Below are positions 1-8,527 of a DNA stretch of 64,000 nt, piece after piece. Origin of the DNA: Paragemmobacter straminiformis (GTDB lineage Bacteria > Pseudomonadota > Alphaproteobacteria > Rhodobacterales > Rhodobacteraceae); NCBI RefSeq assembly GCF_014243445.1, contig NZ_JACLQD010000003.1, forward strand, positions 372,001-436,000. The letters run 5' to 3'. Each line of letters opens with the position of its first letter. The first letter of the stretch is position 1. Below the pieces are notes generated by a model, which was not told where the DNA came from, did no database searches, and worked only from the letters and a program-made list of their open reading frames with translations. A program made the position numbers and the translations under genes.

Positions 1-89
1 TCGACTGGAAGCTGGACGGCAATGACCTGCCGAACGGGCGGATGGTCATGGCGCAAAGCACGGGCGAGGATTTCCGGCTGAAGAACTAG
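1..89 (+). CDS. 3' end of an unidentified gene (partial)
   Basis: Only the last 28 codons are in the window, in the frame beginning at base 3 and stopping with TAG at 87-89. The tail is hydrophilic (begins DWKLDGND, ends EDFRLKN). No family can be recognised from so short a piece. The other two forward frames close earlier or read as unlikely protein, so this is the best frame, but it rests on composition alone. It converges on the malate-CoA ligase operon and shares the hairpin at 111-131 as its downstream boundary. Confidence 0.5.
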   Translation, partial: DWKLDGNDLPNGRMVMAQSTGEDFRLKN

Positions 90-110
90 AAAAACGGGCG
101 GCAAAAGAAC

Positions 111-131
111 GGGCGGCCATTGGGGCCGCCC
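111..131 (-). terminator. Hairpin terminator of the mtkA-mtkB operon
   Basis: GGGCGGCC (111-118) pairs perfectly with GGCCGCCC (124-131) around a 5-nt loop. Read on the minus strand, downstream of the mtkB stop, the stem is followed by GTTCTTTTG, a modest U-rich tail. It could also end the upstream plus-strand gene, but there is no T run on that side. Confidence 0.6.
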
Positions 132-155
132 GACAGGTCAGGGTCGGAAAACGGT

Positions 156-1055
156 TCAGGCGGCGGCGCGGCGCGTTGCCAGAACGGCGGCGATGGTGTC
201 GCCCATCGACGACGGGTTCGGCGCGATGGTGATGCCTGCGGCCGAGAGGATTTCGACCTTTTCCTGCGCGCTTTCGCCGAAGGCCGAGATGATCGCGCCG
301 GCATGGCCCATCTTGCGGCCCTTGGGGGCGGACAGGCCGGCGATATAGGCCACGACGGGTTTCTTCATGTGGTCGCGGGCGTAGAGTGCGGCTTCGGCTT
401 CCTGCGGGCCGCCGATTTCGCCGATCATCATCACGGCATCGGTTTCGGGATCGGCCTCGAAGAGTTCGAGGATGTCGCGGAAGGAGGAGCCGTTGATCGG
501 GTCGCCGCCGATGCCGACCGAGGTGGAAACGCCGATGCCGAGGGCTTTCATCTGGCTTGCGGCCTCATATCCCAAGGTGCCGGAGCGGCCCACGATGCCC
601 ACGCGGCCGGGCATGTAGATATGGGGCGGCATGATGCCCATGAAGCCCTTGCCGGGCGAGATGATGCCCGCGCAGTTCGGGCCGATCAGGCGCATCTTGC
701 GGTCGGACGGGTAGCGTTTGAGGAAGCGTTTGACCTTCATCATGTCTTGCGAGGGGATGCCGTCGGTGACGCAGACGGCGGTCTTGATGCCGGCGTCGGC
801 GGCTTCCATGATGGCGTCGGCGGCAAAGGGCGGGGGCACGAAGACGAGCGAGGCTTCGGCGCCCGTGGCTTCGACGGCCTCGCGGACGGTGTTGAACAGC
901 GGCCGGCCCAGCAGGGTTTCGCCGCCGCGTCCGGGGGTGACGCCGCCCACGACATTGGTGCCGTGCTTGATCATGTCGCCCGCGTGGAACTGGCCGATGC
1001 GGCCGGACATACCCTGAACGATCACAGGCGTCTTTTCGGTGATGAGGATTGCCAT
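156..1055 (-). CDS. mtkB: Malate-CoA ligase (malate thiokinase) alpha/small subunit
   Basis: 299 aa, the usual length for an ADP-forming acyl-CoA ligase alpha subunit (SucD family). Visible are the N-terminal CoA-binding Rossmann segment (from about residue 5) and the phosphohistidine motif KMGHAG with His251. By homology it could be succinyl-CoA synthetase. The neighbours (mtkA, malyl-CoA lyase, serine-glyoxylate aminotransferase) instead point to malate thiokinase, which makes malyl-CoA from malate, ATP and CoA for the serine cycle. mtkA ends 11 bases upstream, so the two are co-transcribed. The start ATG at 1055 follows AAGGGA. The malate rather than succinate specificity is inferred from context. 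Confidence 0.85.
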   Translation of the reverse strand: MAILITEKTPVIVQGMSGRIGQFHAGDMIKHGTNVVGGVTPGRGGETLLGRPLFNTVREAVEATGAEASLVFVPPPFAADAIMEAADAGIKTAVCVTDGIPSQDMMKVKRFLKRYPSDRKMRLIGPNCAGIISPGKGFMGIMPPHIYMPGRVGIVGRSGTLGYEAASQMKALGIGVSTSVGIGGDPINGSSFRDILELFEADPETDAVMMIGEIGGPQEAEAALYARDHMKKPVVAYIAGLSAPKGRKMGHAGAIISAFGESAQEKVEILSAAGITIAPNPSSMGDTIAAVLATRRAAA

Positions 1056-1066
1056 GACGGTCCCTT

Positions 1067-2239
1067 TCAGGCTGCGGTTTTCATACGGGTCGCGACGGCC
1101 TTTTCGGCGGCCTCGGCCAGAGTGTCGGCGGTGATGAGCGGCAGGCCGGACGAGGCGAGGATGCGCTTGCCTTCCTCGACATTCGTGCCTGCGAGGCGGA
1201 CGACGACGGGGATGGTCATGCCCACTTCGCGGTAGGCTTGCACGACGCCTTCGGCCACCCAGTCGCAGCGGTTGATGCCTGCGAAGATGTTCACGAGGAT
1301 CACGCTGACGTTTTTGTCGGCCAGCACCGTGCGGAAAGCCCGCACCACCCGCTCGGGGCTGGCCCCTCCGCCAATATCGAGGAAGTTGGCGGGTTCTCCT
1401 CCGGCGAGCTTGATCATGTCCATCGTGGCCATCGCCAAGCCGGCGCCGTTGATGATGCAGCCGATGTCGCCATCGAGGCCGACATAGGCAAGCCCGTAGT
1501 CGCCCGCCGCGGATTCGCGGGGGTCTTCCTGGCTGCGGTCGCGCAGTTCGGCGATTTGCGGGCGGCGGAAAAGCGCGTTGGTGTCGAAGGACATTTTCGC
1601 GTCAAGCGCCACGAGGTCGCCGTTGCCGGTGATGACCAGCGGGTTGATTTCGACCATCACCGCGTCAAGGTCGCGGTAGGCGCGGTAGCAGGCTTTCAGG
1701 ATGGTGACCATCTGCGCGATCTGCCCGCCCTTGAGGCCGAGGTGGAAGGCCAGTTCGCGGGCCTGAAACTCTGACAGGCCCACGGCGGGGTCGATCGTCA
1801 TGCGTTGCAGGCTGTCGGGATCGGTTTCGGCGAGGTCTTCGATCTCCATCCCGCCATGCGCCGAGGCGACGATCATGATACGTTCGGATTTGCGATCGAG
1901 CACGAAGCCCAGATACATCTCTTGCGCGATGTCGGATGCCCCTTCGACCCAGAGGCGGTAGACGCCCTTGCCGTTGGCATCGGTCTGCTTGGTGACAAGC
2001 TGTTTGCCGAAAAGCGTGGCGGCGAAGGATTGCACCTCGGCCTCGGAGCGGCAGAGTTTGACGCCGCCTGCCGCCCCACGGCCGCCCGAATGGATCTGTG
2101 CCTTGACGACCCAGGCCGAACCGCCCAGTTCGCGGGCGCGGTAGCCCGCCTGTTCGGGGCTGTAGGCCAGCCCGCCGCGCGGGACGGGAACGCCGAAGCG
2201 GGCGAGGATTTCCTTGGCCTGATATTCGTGAATGTCCAT
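1067..2239 (-). CDS. mtkA: Malate-CoA ligase (malate thiokinase) beta/large subunit
   Basis: 390 aa from the ATG at 2239, which begins [10 protein letters not shown], the classic start of SucC-type beta subunits; an in-frame upstream extension is low-complexity and rejected. An ATP-grasp domain fills about residues 1-230 (GGRGAAGG nucleotide loop near 51-58, EINPL near 200). The C-terminal CoA-ligase domain has [11 protein letters not shown] and [10 protein letters not shown]. With MtkB it forms the heteromeric ligase giving malyl-CoA, the substrate of the lyase encoded just upstream (17-base gap). Specificity for malate is inferred from the operon; succinate cannot be excluded by sequence reading. 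Confidence 0.85.
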   Translation of the reverse strand: MDIHEYQAKEILARFGVPVPRGGLAYSPEQAGYRARELGGSAWVVKAQIHSGGRGAAGGVKLCRSEAEVQSFAATLFGKQLVTKQTDANGKGVYRLWVEGASDIAQEMYLGFVLDRKSERIMIVASAHGGMEIEDLAETDPDSLQRMTIDPAVGLSEFQARELAFHLGLKGGQIAQMVTILKACYRAYRDLDAVMVEINPLVITGNGDLVALDAKMSFDTNALFRRPQIAELRDRSQEDPRESAAGDYGLAYVGLDGDIGCIINGAGLAMATMDMIKLAGGEPANFLDIGGGASPERVVRAFRTVLADKNVSVILVNIFAGINRCDWVAEGVVQAYREVGMTIPVVVRLAGTNVEEGKRILASSGLPLITADTLAEAAEKAVATRMKTAA

Positions 2240-2256
2240 TCGGAAACTCCGTTCTG

Positions 2257-3195
2257 TCAGCGGTTGGAGATGGCGTCGGCAATGACCAGCACGTTGCGGG
2301 CCATCTTTTCCGAGGCGGCGTCGATCATCTTGCCGTCGAGGCTGGCGGCACCCTTGCCCTGGGCCTCGGCGATTTTCAGCTCTTCGATGATGCGCTTGGC
2401 CTTGGTCACTTCGGCATCGGTGGGGCTGAAAACCTCGTTCGCCATTTCGACCTGCGAGGGGTGGATGGCCCATTTGCCCTCGCAGCCCAAGGCGGCGGCG
2501 CGGCGGGCGCCGTCCTTGTAGCCTTCGGGGTCGGAGAAATCACCGAAGGGGCCGTCGATGGCGCGCAGGCCATAGGCGCGGCAGGCGATGACCATGCGGG
2601 AAATGGCGGCGTGCCACTGGTCGCCGGGGTAATGCGGGTTCAGGCCGCCGATGTTGGTGGTGCGGGCGCGCATCGAGGCGGCGTAATCGGCCACGCCGAA
2701 GTGCATCGCCTCGAGCCGGCCGCCGAACTGGGCGATGGATTCCACGTTGGCCATGCCGAGCGCGGTTTCGATGAGGGCTTCGAGGCCGACGCGGGTGGTG
2801 TAGCCCTTGGCCTGCTCGATCTGGTTGACCATCGCCTCGACCATGTAAAGGTCGTCGCGCACGCCGACCTTGGGGACGAGCAGGGTATGCACCTTGCTGC
2901 CCGCCTGCTCCATCACGTCGACCACGTCGCGGTACATGTAATGCGTATCAAGGCCGTTGATGCGGACCGACACGGTCTTGCCCTTGGCGGCCCAGTCGAT
3001 GTCGTTCAGGGCCTGGATGCAGTTCTTGCGGGCCTGTTCCTTTTCCGGCGGGGCGACGGCATCCTCGAGGTCGAGAAAGACGTAATCGGCGGGGCCTGCG
3101 GCGGCCTTGTCGATCATCGCGGGGTTGGACGACGGGACAGCGAGTTCCGAGCGCTGCAGGCGTTGACGCCGCAGCGGGTACAAAGTGTGGGACAT
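2257..3195 (-). CDS. mcl: L-malyl-CoA lyase, HpcH/HpaI (CitE-like) family, serine-cycle type
   Basis: 312 aa of the CitE-like aldolase family. Conserved segments are [10 protein letters not shown] (metal and CoA site, about 40-49), [15 protein letters not shown], a catalytic-region Glu in LEALIETA, and GKWAIHPSQ. It would cleave malyl-CoA to acetyl-CoA and glyoxylate, or run in reverse. Its place between the malate-CoA ligase and serine-glyoxylate aminotransferase genes makes it the lyase of the serine cycle. It is clearly different from the second, Mcl1-type lyase at 52745. The ATG at 3195 follows AGGAAAACC. It lies in the same transcription unit as its neighbours. Confidence 0.88.
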   Translation of the reverse strand: MSHTLYPLRRQRLQRSELAVPSSNPAMIDKAAAGPADYVFLDLEDAVAPPEKEQARKNCIQALNDIDWAAKGKTVSVRINGLDTHYMYRDVVDVMEQAGSKVHTLLVPKVGVRDDLYMVEAMVNQIEQAKGYTTRVGLEALIETALGMANVESIAQFGGRLEAMHFGVADYAASMRARTTNIGGLNPHYPGDQWHAAISRMVIACRAYGLRAIDGPFGDFSDPEGYKDGARRAAALGCEGKWAIHPSQVEMANEVFSPTDAEVTKAKRIIEELKIAEAQGKGAASLDGKMIDAASEKMARNVLVIADAISNR

Positions 3196-3215
3196 GGTTT
3201 TCCTGTGTGTTCGGC

Positions 3216-4430
3216 TTATTCGGCAGCGATGCGGGCGGCGGCGTTACGCTGCACGGCGCGGGCGACGGGTTCGGCATAGACCTCTTGCGCGGCGGCGACG
3301 CCCGATCCGAAGCGGATCTGCGCACCGGCGGCGGCAAGCGACATTTCCGCGATGGAGATGGCGGTGAGGCACATGCCTTCGTTCAGATCGCCAAGGTGGC
3401 CGATGCGGAACACCTTGCCATTGAGCTGGCCGAGACCCGATCCGAGCGAGCAGTTGTAGCGGTCATAGGCGACCTTGATCACGTCGCGGGCATCGACGCC
3501 GGCGGGGACGCGGATGGCGGAAACCGTGTCGGAGTAGAGCGAGGGGTGTTCGGCGCAGAGTTCAAGCCCCCAGCCCGCGACAGCGGCGCGGACGCCCGTG
3601 GCGAGGCGGCGGTGGCGGGCGTGTGTGACGTCCTGACCTTCGTCGAGCATCCGGTCGAGCGACTTGCGCAGGCCGTGCAGAAGCTGGGTCGGGGGGGTGT
3701 AGGGGAAGTAGCCCGTGTCGTTCATCTTGGCCATGTCGGCAAAGTCGAAGAAGCAGCGCTTCATCGTGTTCTTTTCGGCCGCTGCCATCGCCTTGGGCGA
3801 GACGCCGACCATGCCGAGGCCTGCGGGAAGCATGAAGCCCTTTTGCGTGCCGGTCACGGCAAGGTCGACGCCCCATTCGTCCATGCGGAAGTCGATGCAG
3901 GCGATCGACGACACGCCGTCGACGAAAAGGAGCGCGTCATGGAAGGCTTCGTCCAGCGCGCGGCGGACGAGGGCGACATCGGAGGTGACGCCGGTCGCGG
4001 TTTCGTTGTGGGTGACGAAGACGGCCTTGATCTTGCCGTGGCGGTCATTGCCCAGGATGCGGGCGAATTCGTTGACCGGAACGCCCGCGCCCCAGGCGAC
4101 ATCGACCACTTCGACGTCGAGGCCGAGTTTCTTGGCCATTTCGATCCAGAGGTGGCTGAACTGGCCGTGACGGGCCATCAGCACCTTGTCGCCGGGGTTC
4201 AGCGTGTTGGTGATGGCCGCTTCCCAGCAGCCGGTGCCCGAGCCGGGGAACATCATCACGCGGCCGGTTTCGGTTTTGAAAATCGTTTTCAGATCGCGGA
4301 ACAGGCCCATTGTCAGGTCGCCGAAATCGGGGGCGCGGTGGTCCTGCATCGGCACGATCATGGCTTGGCGAACGGCTTCCGGCACATTGGTCGGGCCGGG
4401 GATGTAAAGATGCTGGGTTCCGGTTTTCAT
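3216..4430 (-). CDS. sga: Serine-glyoxylate aminotransferase
   Basis: 404 aa PLP-dependent class-V aminotransferase of the AGXT/SgaA type. The PLP lysine is Lys197 in GTQKGFM. GSGTGCWEAA (phosphate cup, near 63-72), DGVSS and the N-terminal YIPGPTNVP are all family marks. It transfers the amino group of serine to glyoxylate, giving hydroxypyruvate and glycine, and so consumes the glyoxylate released by malyl-CoA lyase downstream. It is the first gene of the minus-strand operon sga-mcl-mtkA-mtkB. The ATG at 4430 is preceded by GGAGG with 7-8 bases spacing. A divergent regulator gene lies 149 bases away. Confidence 0.9.
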   Translation of the reverse strand: MKTGTQHLYIPGPTNVPEAVRQAMIVPMQDHRAPDFGDLTMGLFRDLKTIFKTETGRVMMFPGSGTGCWEAAITNTLNPGDKVLMARHGQFSHLWIEMAKKLGLDVEVVDVAWGAGVPVNEFARILGNDRHGKIKAVFVTHNETATGVTSDVALVRRALDEAFHDALLFVDGVSSIACIDFRMDEWGVDLAVTGTQKGFMLPAGLGMVGVSPKAMAAAEKNTMKRCFFDFADMAKMNDTGYFPYTPPTQLLHGLRKSLDRMLDEGQDVTHARHRRLATGVRAAVAGWGLELCAEHPSLYSDTVSAIRVPAGVDARDVIKVAYDRYNCSLGSGLGQLNGKVFRIGHLGDLNEGMCLTAISIAEMSLAAAGAQIRFGSGVAAAQEVYAEPVARAVQRNAAARIAAE

Positions 4431-4476
4431 GGCGTGTCCTCCGCGCTGGTTGAAAGCCTTCTGGCACCGATGAGAA

Positions 4477-4486
4477 TTTGTGCAAA
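4477..4486. promoter_or_regulatory. TTTGTGCAAA near-palindrome in the sga/regulator divergent region
   Basis: The 10-mer TTTGTGCAAA matches 8 of 10 bases with its own reverse complement. It resembles the TTTGCAAA half-site I recall for RamB/PccR-type regulators, whose family member is encoded next door. The identical 10-mer occurs once more at 53778-53787, between mcl1 and accA. Binding is inferred, not shown. Confidence 0.4.
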
Positions 4487-4514
4487 ATGAAAGCGGGTTT
4501 CGCTGTGAGTGCGA

Positions 4515-4552
4515 ATGTTTACAGATGTGTGATTGTGTAATATTGTAAACAT
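4515..4552. promoter_or_regulatory. Inverted repeat ATGTTTACA-N20-TGTAAACAT, candidate operator
   Basis: Perfect 9-bp half-sites at 4515-4523 and 4544-4552 lie 29 bases centre to centre, in the AT-richest part of the divergent region between sga and the ScfR-type regulator. Spacing near three helical turns fits a dimer or tetramer operator controlling either or both directions. No assignment to a specific protein is possible from the sequence. Confidence 0.5.
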
Positions 4553-4579
4553 GACGAAACTGGCAATGTGTGCGGTGGT

Positions 4580-5977
4580 ATGCAGAAAACCTTTATCGGC
4601 CCGCATCTGCGCCGCTTGCGGCAAGAGCGCGGCGAGACGCAAAGCCAGATGGCGCGGGCGCTGGGGATCAGCGCGTCCTATGTGAATTTGCTCGAGAATA
4701 ACGAGCGGTCCGTGTCGGTCGCGGTGATGCTGCGGATGTTCGAGGTCTATGGCGTCGACTGGCGCGACCTTGCCGATGACGACGGGACAAGCGTGCTGGC
4801 CGATCTTCGGGCGGCGATGCAGGACCCGCTTTTCGCGGACCAGCGCGCCGATCTGACGCAATTGCGCGCCTCGCTTGTGCATGCGCCTGTGCTGGTGTCG
4901 TCGTTCCTGCGGCTGCACCGGGCCTATCTGGCGGCGACGGACCAGCTTTTGTCGCTGTCCGAGGGCGAGGCCCCGTCGCTTGCCGCATCGCCCGAGGCGG
5001 CGGTGCATAACGAATTCCGCCGCCACAGGAACCATTTCCGCGAGCTGGAAGACGCGGCCGAGGGGTTCTGGGCGGGCGAGGTGGTCGAGCCGGACGAGAT
5101 TTACGTGACGCTGAAGCGGCGGTTGCGCGAACGGGTCGGCGTGGTGGTGCGGCTGGTGCGGGTCGAGGATTTGCCCGGCACGCTGCGGCAGTATGACGAG
5201 GGGCGGCACGAGATTTTGCTGTCGGAAGCGCTGGACCACACCAACCGGACGTTTCAGCTTGTGCATATGGCGGGGCTGCTGGAGCAGCGGGCGCTGCTGG
5301 ATGTTCTGGTCGCGCGGTCAGGAATTACCGATCCGCGCGGGATGGCGCGGTTGCGGGTGGAGCTGGCGAACTATTTCGCCGCCGCCGTGCTGATGCCCTA
5401 TGGCGCGTTTCTGGCCGAGGCGCGGGCGACGAAATACGACCTCGACCATATCGCCACGCGCTTTGGTGTCAGCTTCGAGCAGGCCTGCCACAGGGCGACG
5501 ACCCTGCAGCGCGAGGGGGCGCAGGGGGTGCCGTTCTTCTTCATGCGCATCGACAAGGGCGGGAACGTGACGAAGCGGTTCAACGCGACGGGGTTCCATC
5601 TGGCCGAACATGGCGGGGCCTGCCCGCGGCTGGATGTCCACACCAGTTTCCGCACGCCAGGGCGGATTGTGCCGCAGTTCGTGGAAATGCCGGACCGGTC
5701 GCAGTTCTTTGTCTTTTCGCGCACCGTGGACCGCCCGACATGGGCACGGCACCGGCAGGACAACCGCCTTGCGGTGGCGATGGGCTGCGCGGTCGAGCAT
5801 GCGGCCGAGATCGGCTATGCCGAGCAATTCGCGGTGTCAGGGGCGGCGATGACCGAGGTGGGAATCAACTGCCGGATCTGCCCGCGGTCAGGCTGTGACC
5901 AGCGGGCGCATCAGGCGGTGGTGCTGTCGCAACCCGTCGACGAGAAGCGGCGGGGTGCGACGCGGTTCGAGGCGTGA
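4580..5977 (+). CDS. ScfR/RamB-family transcriptional regulator (XRE HTH + degenerate IrrE-like domain)
   Basis: About 465 aa from ATG 4580 (a GTG four codons earlier is possible). Residues about 8-65 form an XRE/Cro helix-turn-helix (SASYVNLLENNER is the recognition region). The middle IrrE/ImmA-like part has VHMAGLL where metalloproteases have HExxH, so it is not a protease. The C-terminal domain carries a CRICPRSGCDQR cysteine cluster typical of short-chain fatty acyl-CoA regulators such as PccR and RamB. It is divergent from the sga-mcl-mtk operon, so it is likely its regulator and perhaps senses an acyl-CoA of the pathway. It converges on the aldehyde dehydrogenase gene with a single base between stops. 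Confidence 0.8.
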   Translation: MQKTFIGPHLRRLRQERGETQSQMARALGISASYVNLLENNERSVSVAVMLRMFEVYGVDWRDLADDDGTSVLADLRAAMQDPLFADQRADLTQLRASLVHAPVLVSSFLRLHRAYLAATDQLLSLSEGEAPSLAASPEAAVHNEFRRHRNHFRELEDAAEGFWAGEVVEPDEIYVTLKRRLRERVGVVVRLVRVEDLPGTLRQYDEGRHEILLSEALDHTNRTFQLVHMAGLLEQRALLDVLVARSGITDPRGMARLRVELANYFAAAVLMPYGAFLAEARATKYDLDHIATRFGVSFEQACHRATTLQREGAQGVPFFFMRIDKGGNVTKRFNATGFHLAEHGGACPRLDVHTSFRTPGRIVPQFVEMPDRSQFFVFSRTVDRPTWARHRQDNRLAVAMGCAVEHAAEIGYAEQFAVSGAAMTEVGINCRICPRSGCDQRAHQAVVLSQPVDEKRRGATRFEA

Positions 5978-5978
5978 T

Positions 5979-7430
5979 CTATTCGGCGGCGACGCTGGCA
6001 TCGTAGCCCGAGATGGCCTTGACCTCGAGGAACTCTTCCAGCCCCCAGATGCCGCCTTCGCGCGCGCGGCCCGAGGATTTCACCCCGCCGAAGGGCGAGC
6101 CTGCGCCACGCGGTTTGCCGTTCATTTCCACCATGCCCGACCGCAATTGGCGCGACAGGCGGTTGGCCCGCGCGGCATCGCCGGTCTGGACATAGTTGGT
6201 CAGGCCGTATTGCGTGTCATTGGCGATGCGGACGGCTTCTTCCTCGGTTTCGAAGGGGATGATCGACAGGACGGGGCCGAAGATTTCCTCGCGTTCGATG
6301 GTCATGCCGGGTTTGACGTCGGCAAAGACGGTCGGGCGGACGAAATAGCCCTTGTTCATCCCCTCGGGCAGGCCAAGGCCGCCCGCGACGAGGCGCGCGC
6401 CTTCGGCGATGCCTTTCTGGATGTAGCCCTGGATCTGGTCCCACTGGCGCTTGTTGACGACGGGGCCGATGTGCTTGCCCGCTTGCAGGGCGGGGCCGAC
6501 GGCGATGGAATTGGCGATCTCGGCCGCTTTGGCGACGGTGTCGTCATAGACCGAGCGTTCGACCAGCAGGCGCGAGGGGGCGTTGCAGGACTGGCCCGAG
6601 TTTTCCATCATCCGGCGGACCGAACGCAGCACGGCGCGGTCGTCGGCATCGGCGAACAAGAGGTTCGCGCCCTTGCCACCCAGTTCGAGCGTGACGCGCT
6701 TGAGGCTTTCGGCGGCGGCCTTGCTGATCGCCTTGCCCGCGCGGGTCGAGCCGGTGAAGGAGATCATCTCGACATCGGGATGCGCCGAGAGCGCCGAGCC
6801 GACGCCGGGGCCATCGCCGTTCACAAGGTTGAACACGCCCGGCGGGATGCCCGCGTCATGGCAGAATTCGGCAAAGAGCATCGCGTTCAGCGGGCTTTCC
6901 TCGGAGGGTTTCAGAACGCAGGTGCAGCCCGCGAGCATGGCGGGAATGGCCTTGAGCGCGATCTGGTTCATCGGCCAGTTCCACGGTGTGATCAGGCCGA
7001 CGACGCCGATCGGTTCCATCGCGATCATCGCACCGGGGGCGTGGTCGCCCAGCGGTTTGATCCAGTGGATCTGGTCGAAGGCGCGCAGGAAGTTGGTAAG
7101 GTGCCACGGCAGGCAGGGCGCCTGGTCCGAACGCGCGAAGTCGATGGGCGCGCCCATTTCCAGTGCGATGGCATGGGCCATTTCCTCGGCCCGCTTTTCG
7201 TATTGGGTCAGGATGCCCGCGACCAGTTCCTTGCGCCGTGCGGGGGGCGTTGCGGCCCAAGCGGGAAAGGCGGCTTTCGCGGCGGCGACGGCGGCTTCGG
7301 TATCGGCGGCGCTGCCCAGCGAGATGATGGCGCAGGTATCCTCGGTCGAGGGGTCGATGACGGGGTGGTCGTTCGGCGTGACCGGGGCGACCCAGCGGCC
7401 GTTGATGTAGAAATCGCGCTTGATGAGCAT
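5979..7430 (-). CDS. NAD(P)-dependent aldehyde dehydrogenase
   Basis: 483 aa, full length for the ALDH superfamily. Catalytic Cys282 sits in NSGQSCNAPSR and the general base Glu249 in LELGGKG; the Rossmann FTGSTRAG motif is near 225-232 and TPWNWPMNQ near 148-156. It oxidises an aldehyde to the acid (or acyl-CoA); the substrate cannot be read from sequence. It is transcribed alone, convergent with the ScfR-type regulator and divergent from the peroxiredoxin. A role in C2 or glycolaldehyde metabolism would suit the neighbourhood, but that is only inference. Confidence 0.88.
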   Translation of the reverse strand: MLIKRDFYINGRWVAPVTPNDHPVIDPSTEDTCAIISLGSAADTEAAVAAAKAAFPAWAATPPARRKELVAGILTQYEKRAEEMAHAIALEMGAPIDFARSDQAPCLPWHLTNFLRAFDQIHWIKPLGDHAPGAMIAMEPIGVVGLITPWNWPMNQIALKAIPAMLAGCTCVLKPSEESPLNAMLFAEFCHDAGIPPGVFNLVNGDGPGVGSALSAHPDVEMISFTGSTRAGKAISKAAAESLKRVTLELGGKGANLLFADADDRAVLRSVRRMMENSGQSCNAPSRLLVERSVYDDTVAKAAEIANSIAVGPALQAGKHIGPVVNKRQWDQIQGYIQKGIAEGARLVAGGLGLPEGMNKGYFVRPTVFADVKPGMTIEREEIFGPVLSIIPFETEEEAVRIANDTQYGLTNYVQTGDAARANRLSRQLRSGMVEMNGKPRGAGSPFGGVKSSGRAREGGIWGLEEFLEVKAISGYDASVAAE

Positions 7431-7722
7431 GGGGGCCTCCTGCGGCTATTTGATCATATTCTGGCAGGCGGCAGGCATTGGCGCAACCATGCGGCGACGC
7501 GAAAAGGTCGGGAACGGGCGCCGGGCAGGGGAGAACGGCGGTTTCCGGCGCAGGGCGCAGGGGAAGGCGATGTTCCGGCGCGCGGGGAAAAGGGGAACGA
7601 AAGCGCCGTGCAGGGCCGGTCTGCCGGATGGGCGTTCTCTTTTGGGGCCGCCGGGCGCTAGGGGGGTGAAACTTCGTTCCGATTGGACTATCAGATGGGC
7701 AAGCCAACCACAGGAGAGAACC
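7431..7722. other. Divergent intergenic region, aldehyde dehydrogenase / peroxiredoxin
   Basis: 292 bases without a convincing gene. The last 20 bases carry the peroxiredoxin ribosome-binding site (AGGAGAG, 8 bases before ATG 7723). A forward reading frame stays open across most of it but encodes arginine- and glycine-rich sequence typical of GC-rich noise. I see no clear hairpin or palindrome. Promoters for both flanking genes must lie here. Confidence 0.5.
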
Positions 7723-8379
7723 ATGTCTGTCCGCATCAATGATATCGCCCCCGATTTCACCGCCGAGTCGACCGCAGGGACCATCAGGTTCCACGAGTGG
7801 CTAGACGGCGGCTATGCGATCATCTTTTCGCATCCGCGCGATTTCACGCCGGTTTGCACCACCGAATTCGGAGCGGTGGCGCAGCTTTCGGCGGAATGGA
7901 AGAAGCGCAAGACCAAGGTGATCGGGGTCTCGGTCGACTCGGTCGGGGACCATGACAAGTGGAAGCGCGACATCGAGGCCTTTGGCGGCGCGCCTGCCGA
8001 TTTCCCGATCATCGACGACTCGTCGCTGACGGTGGCTAAAGCCTATGACATGCTGCCCGCCGATTACTACCTGCCGTCCGAAGGGCGCACGCCGGCCCAT
8101 TCGGCCACGGTGCGGACCGTCTATATCATCGGGCCGGACAAGAAGGTGCGGTTGACGATGACCTATCCGATGTCGGTCGGCCGGAACTTTGCCGAGATCC
8201 TGCGGGCGCTGGATGCGGTGCAGGCCACCGACGGCGTGCCGCTGGCGACGCCCGCAAACTGGGTGCCCGGCCAAGATGTGATCGTGGCGCTGGCGCTGAA
8301 CAACGAACAGGCGAAAGAGCGCTTCGGCGAGCTGGACATCAAGCTGCCCTACCTGCGCTTTGCCAAGGCGCCGAAGTAA
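7723..8379 (+). CDS. 1-Cys (Prx6-type) peroxiredoxin
   Basis: 218 aa thioredoxin-fold peroxidase. The peroxidatic cysteine is Cys45 in the motif DFTPVCTTE, and the long C-terminal domain after about residue 160 is of the Prx6 kind. No resolving cysteine is apparent, which fits the 1-Cys mechanism reducing hydrogen peroxide or alkyl peroxides in the cytoplasm. An upstream in-frame extension is rejected because ATG 7723 follows a good AGGAGAG site and gives the family's usual MSVRINDIAPDF start. It is monocistronic, ending at the hairpin terminator 8406-8433. Confidence 0.9.
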   Translation: MSVRINDIAPDFTAESTAGTIRFHEWLDGGYAIIFSHPRDFTPVCTTEFGAVAQLSAEWKKRKTKVIGVSVDSVGDHDKWKRDIEAFGGAPADFPIIDDSSLTVAKAYDMLPADYYLPSEGRTPAHSATVRTVYIIGPDKKVRLTMTYPMSVGRNFAEILRALDAVQATDGVPLATPANWVPGQDVIVALALNNEQAKERFGELDIKLPYLRFAKAPK

Positions 8380-8405
8380 GCGGCGGGCGGGCGGAAGGAT
8401 GTGAG

Positions 8406-8433
8406 GGGGCGGTCCTGCGGGGCCGCCCTTTTT
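8406..8433 (+). terminator. Rho-independent terminator of the peroxiredoxin gene
   Basis: GGGCGG at 8407-8412 pairs with CCGCCC at 8423-8428, extendable with a bulge, and is followed directly by TTTTT. It lies 27 bases after the peroxiredoxin stop and marks the left edge of the glycan island. Confidence 0.75.
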
Positions 8434-8527
8434 CCTTGCCGGCTGTCCGAGGGGGCTTGGTGACGGGGGCGGGGGCGACTATGGTCGTGCCCGTATCGGT
8501 TGTGTTGACGAGTGCTGGAGTCCGGTT

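Noticed and set aside
3207-4490. A 427-codon plus-strand frame opposite sga
   Set aside because: The minus-strand gene is a complete aminotransferase with its PLP lysine and a good ribosome-binding site; the plus-strand frame is the GC-rich mirror.
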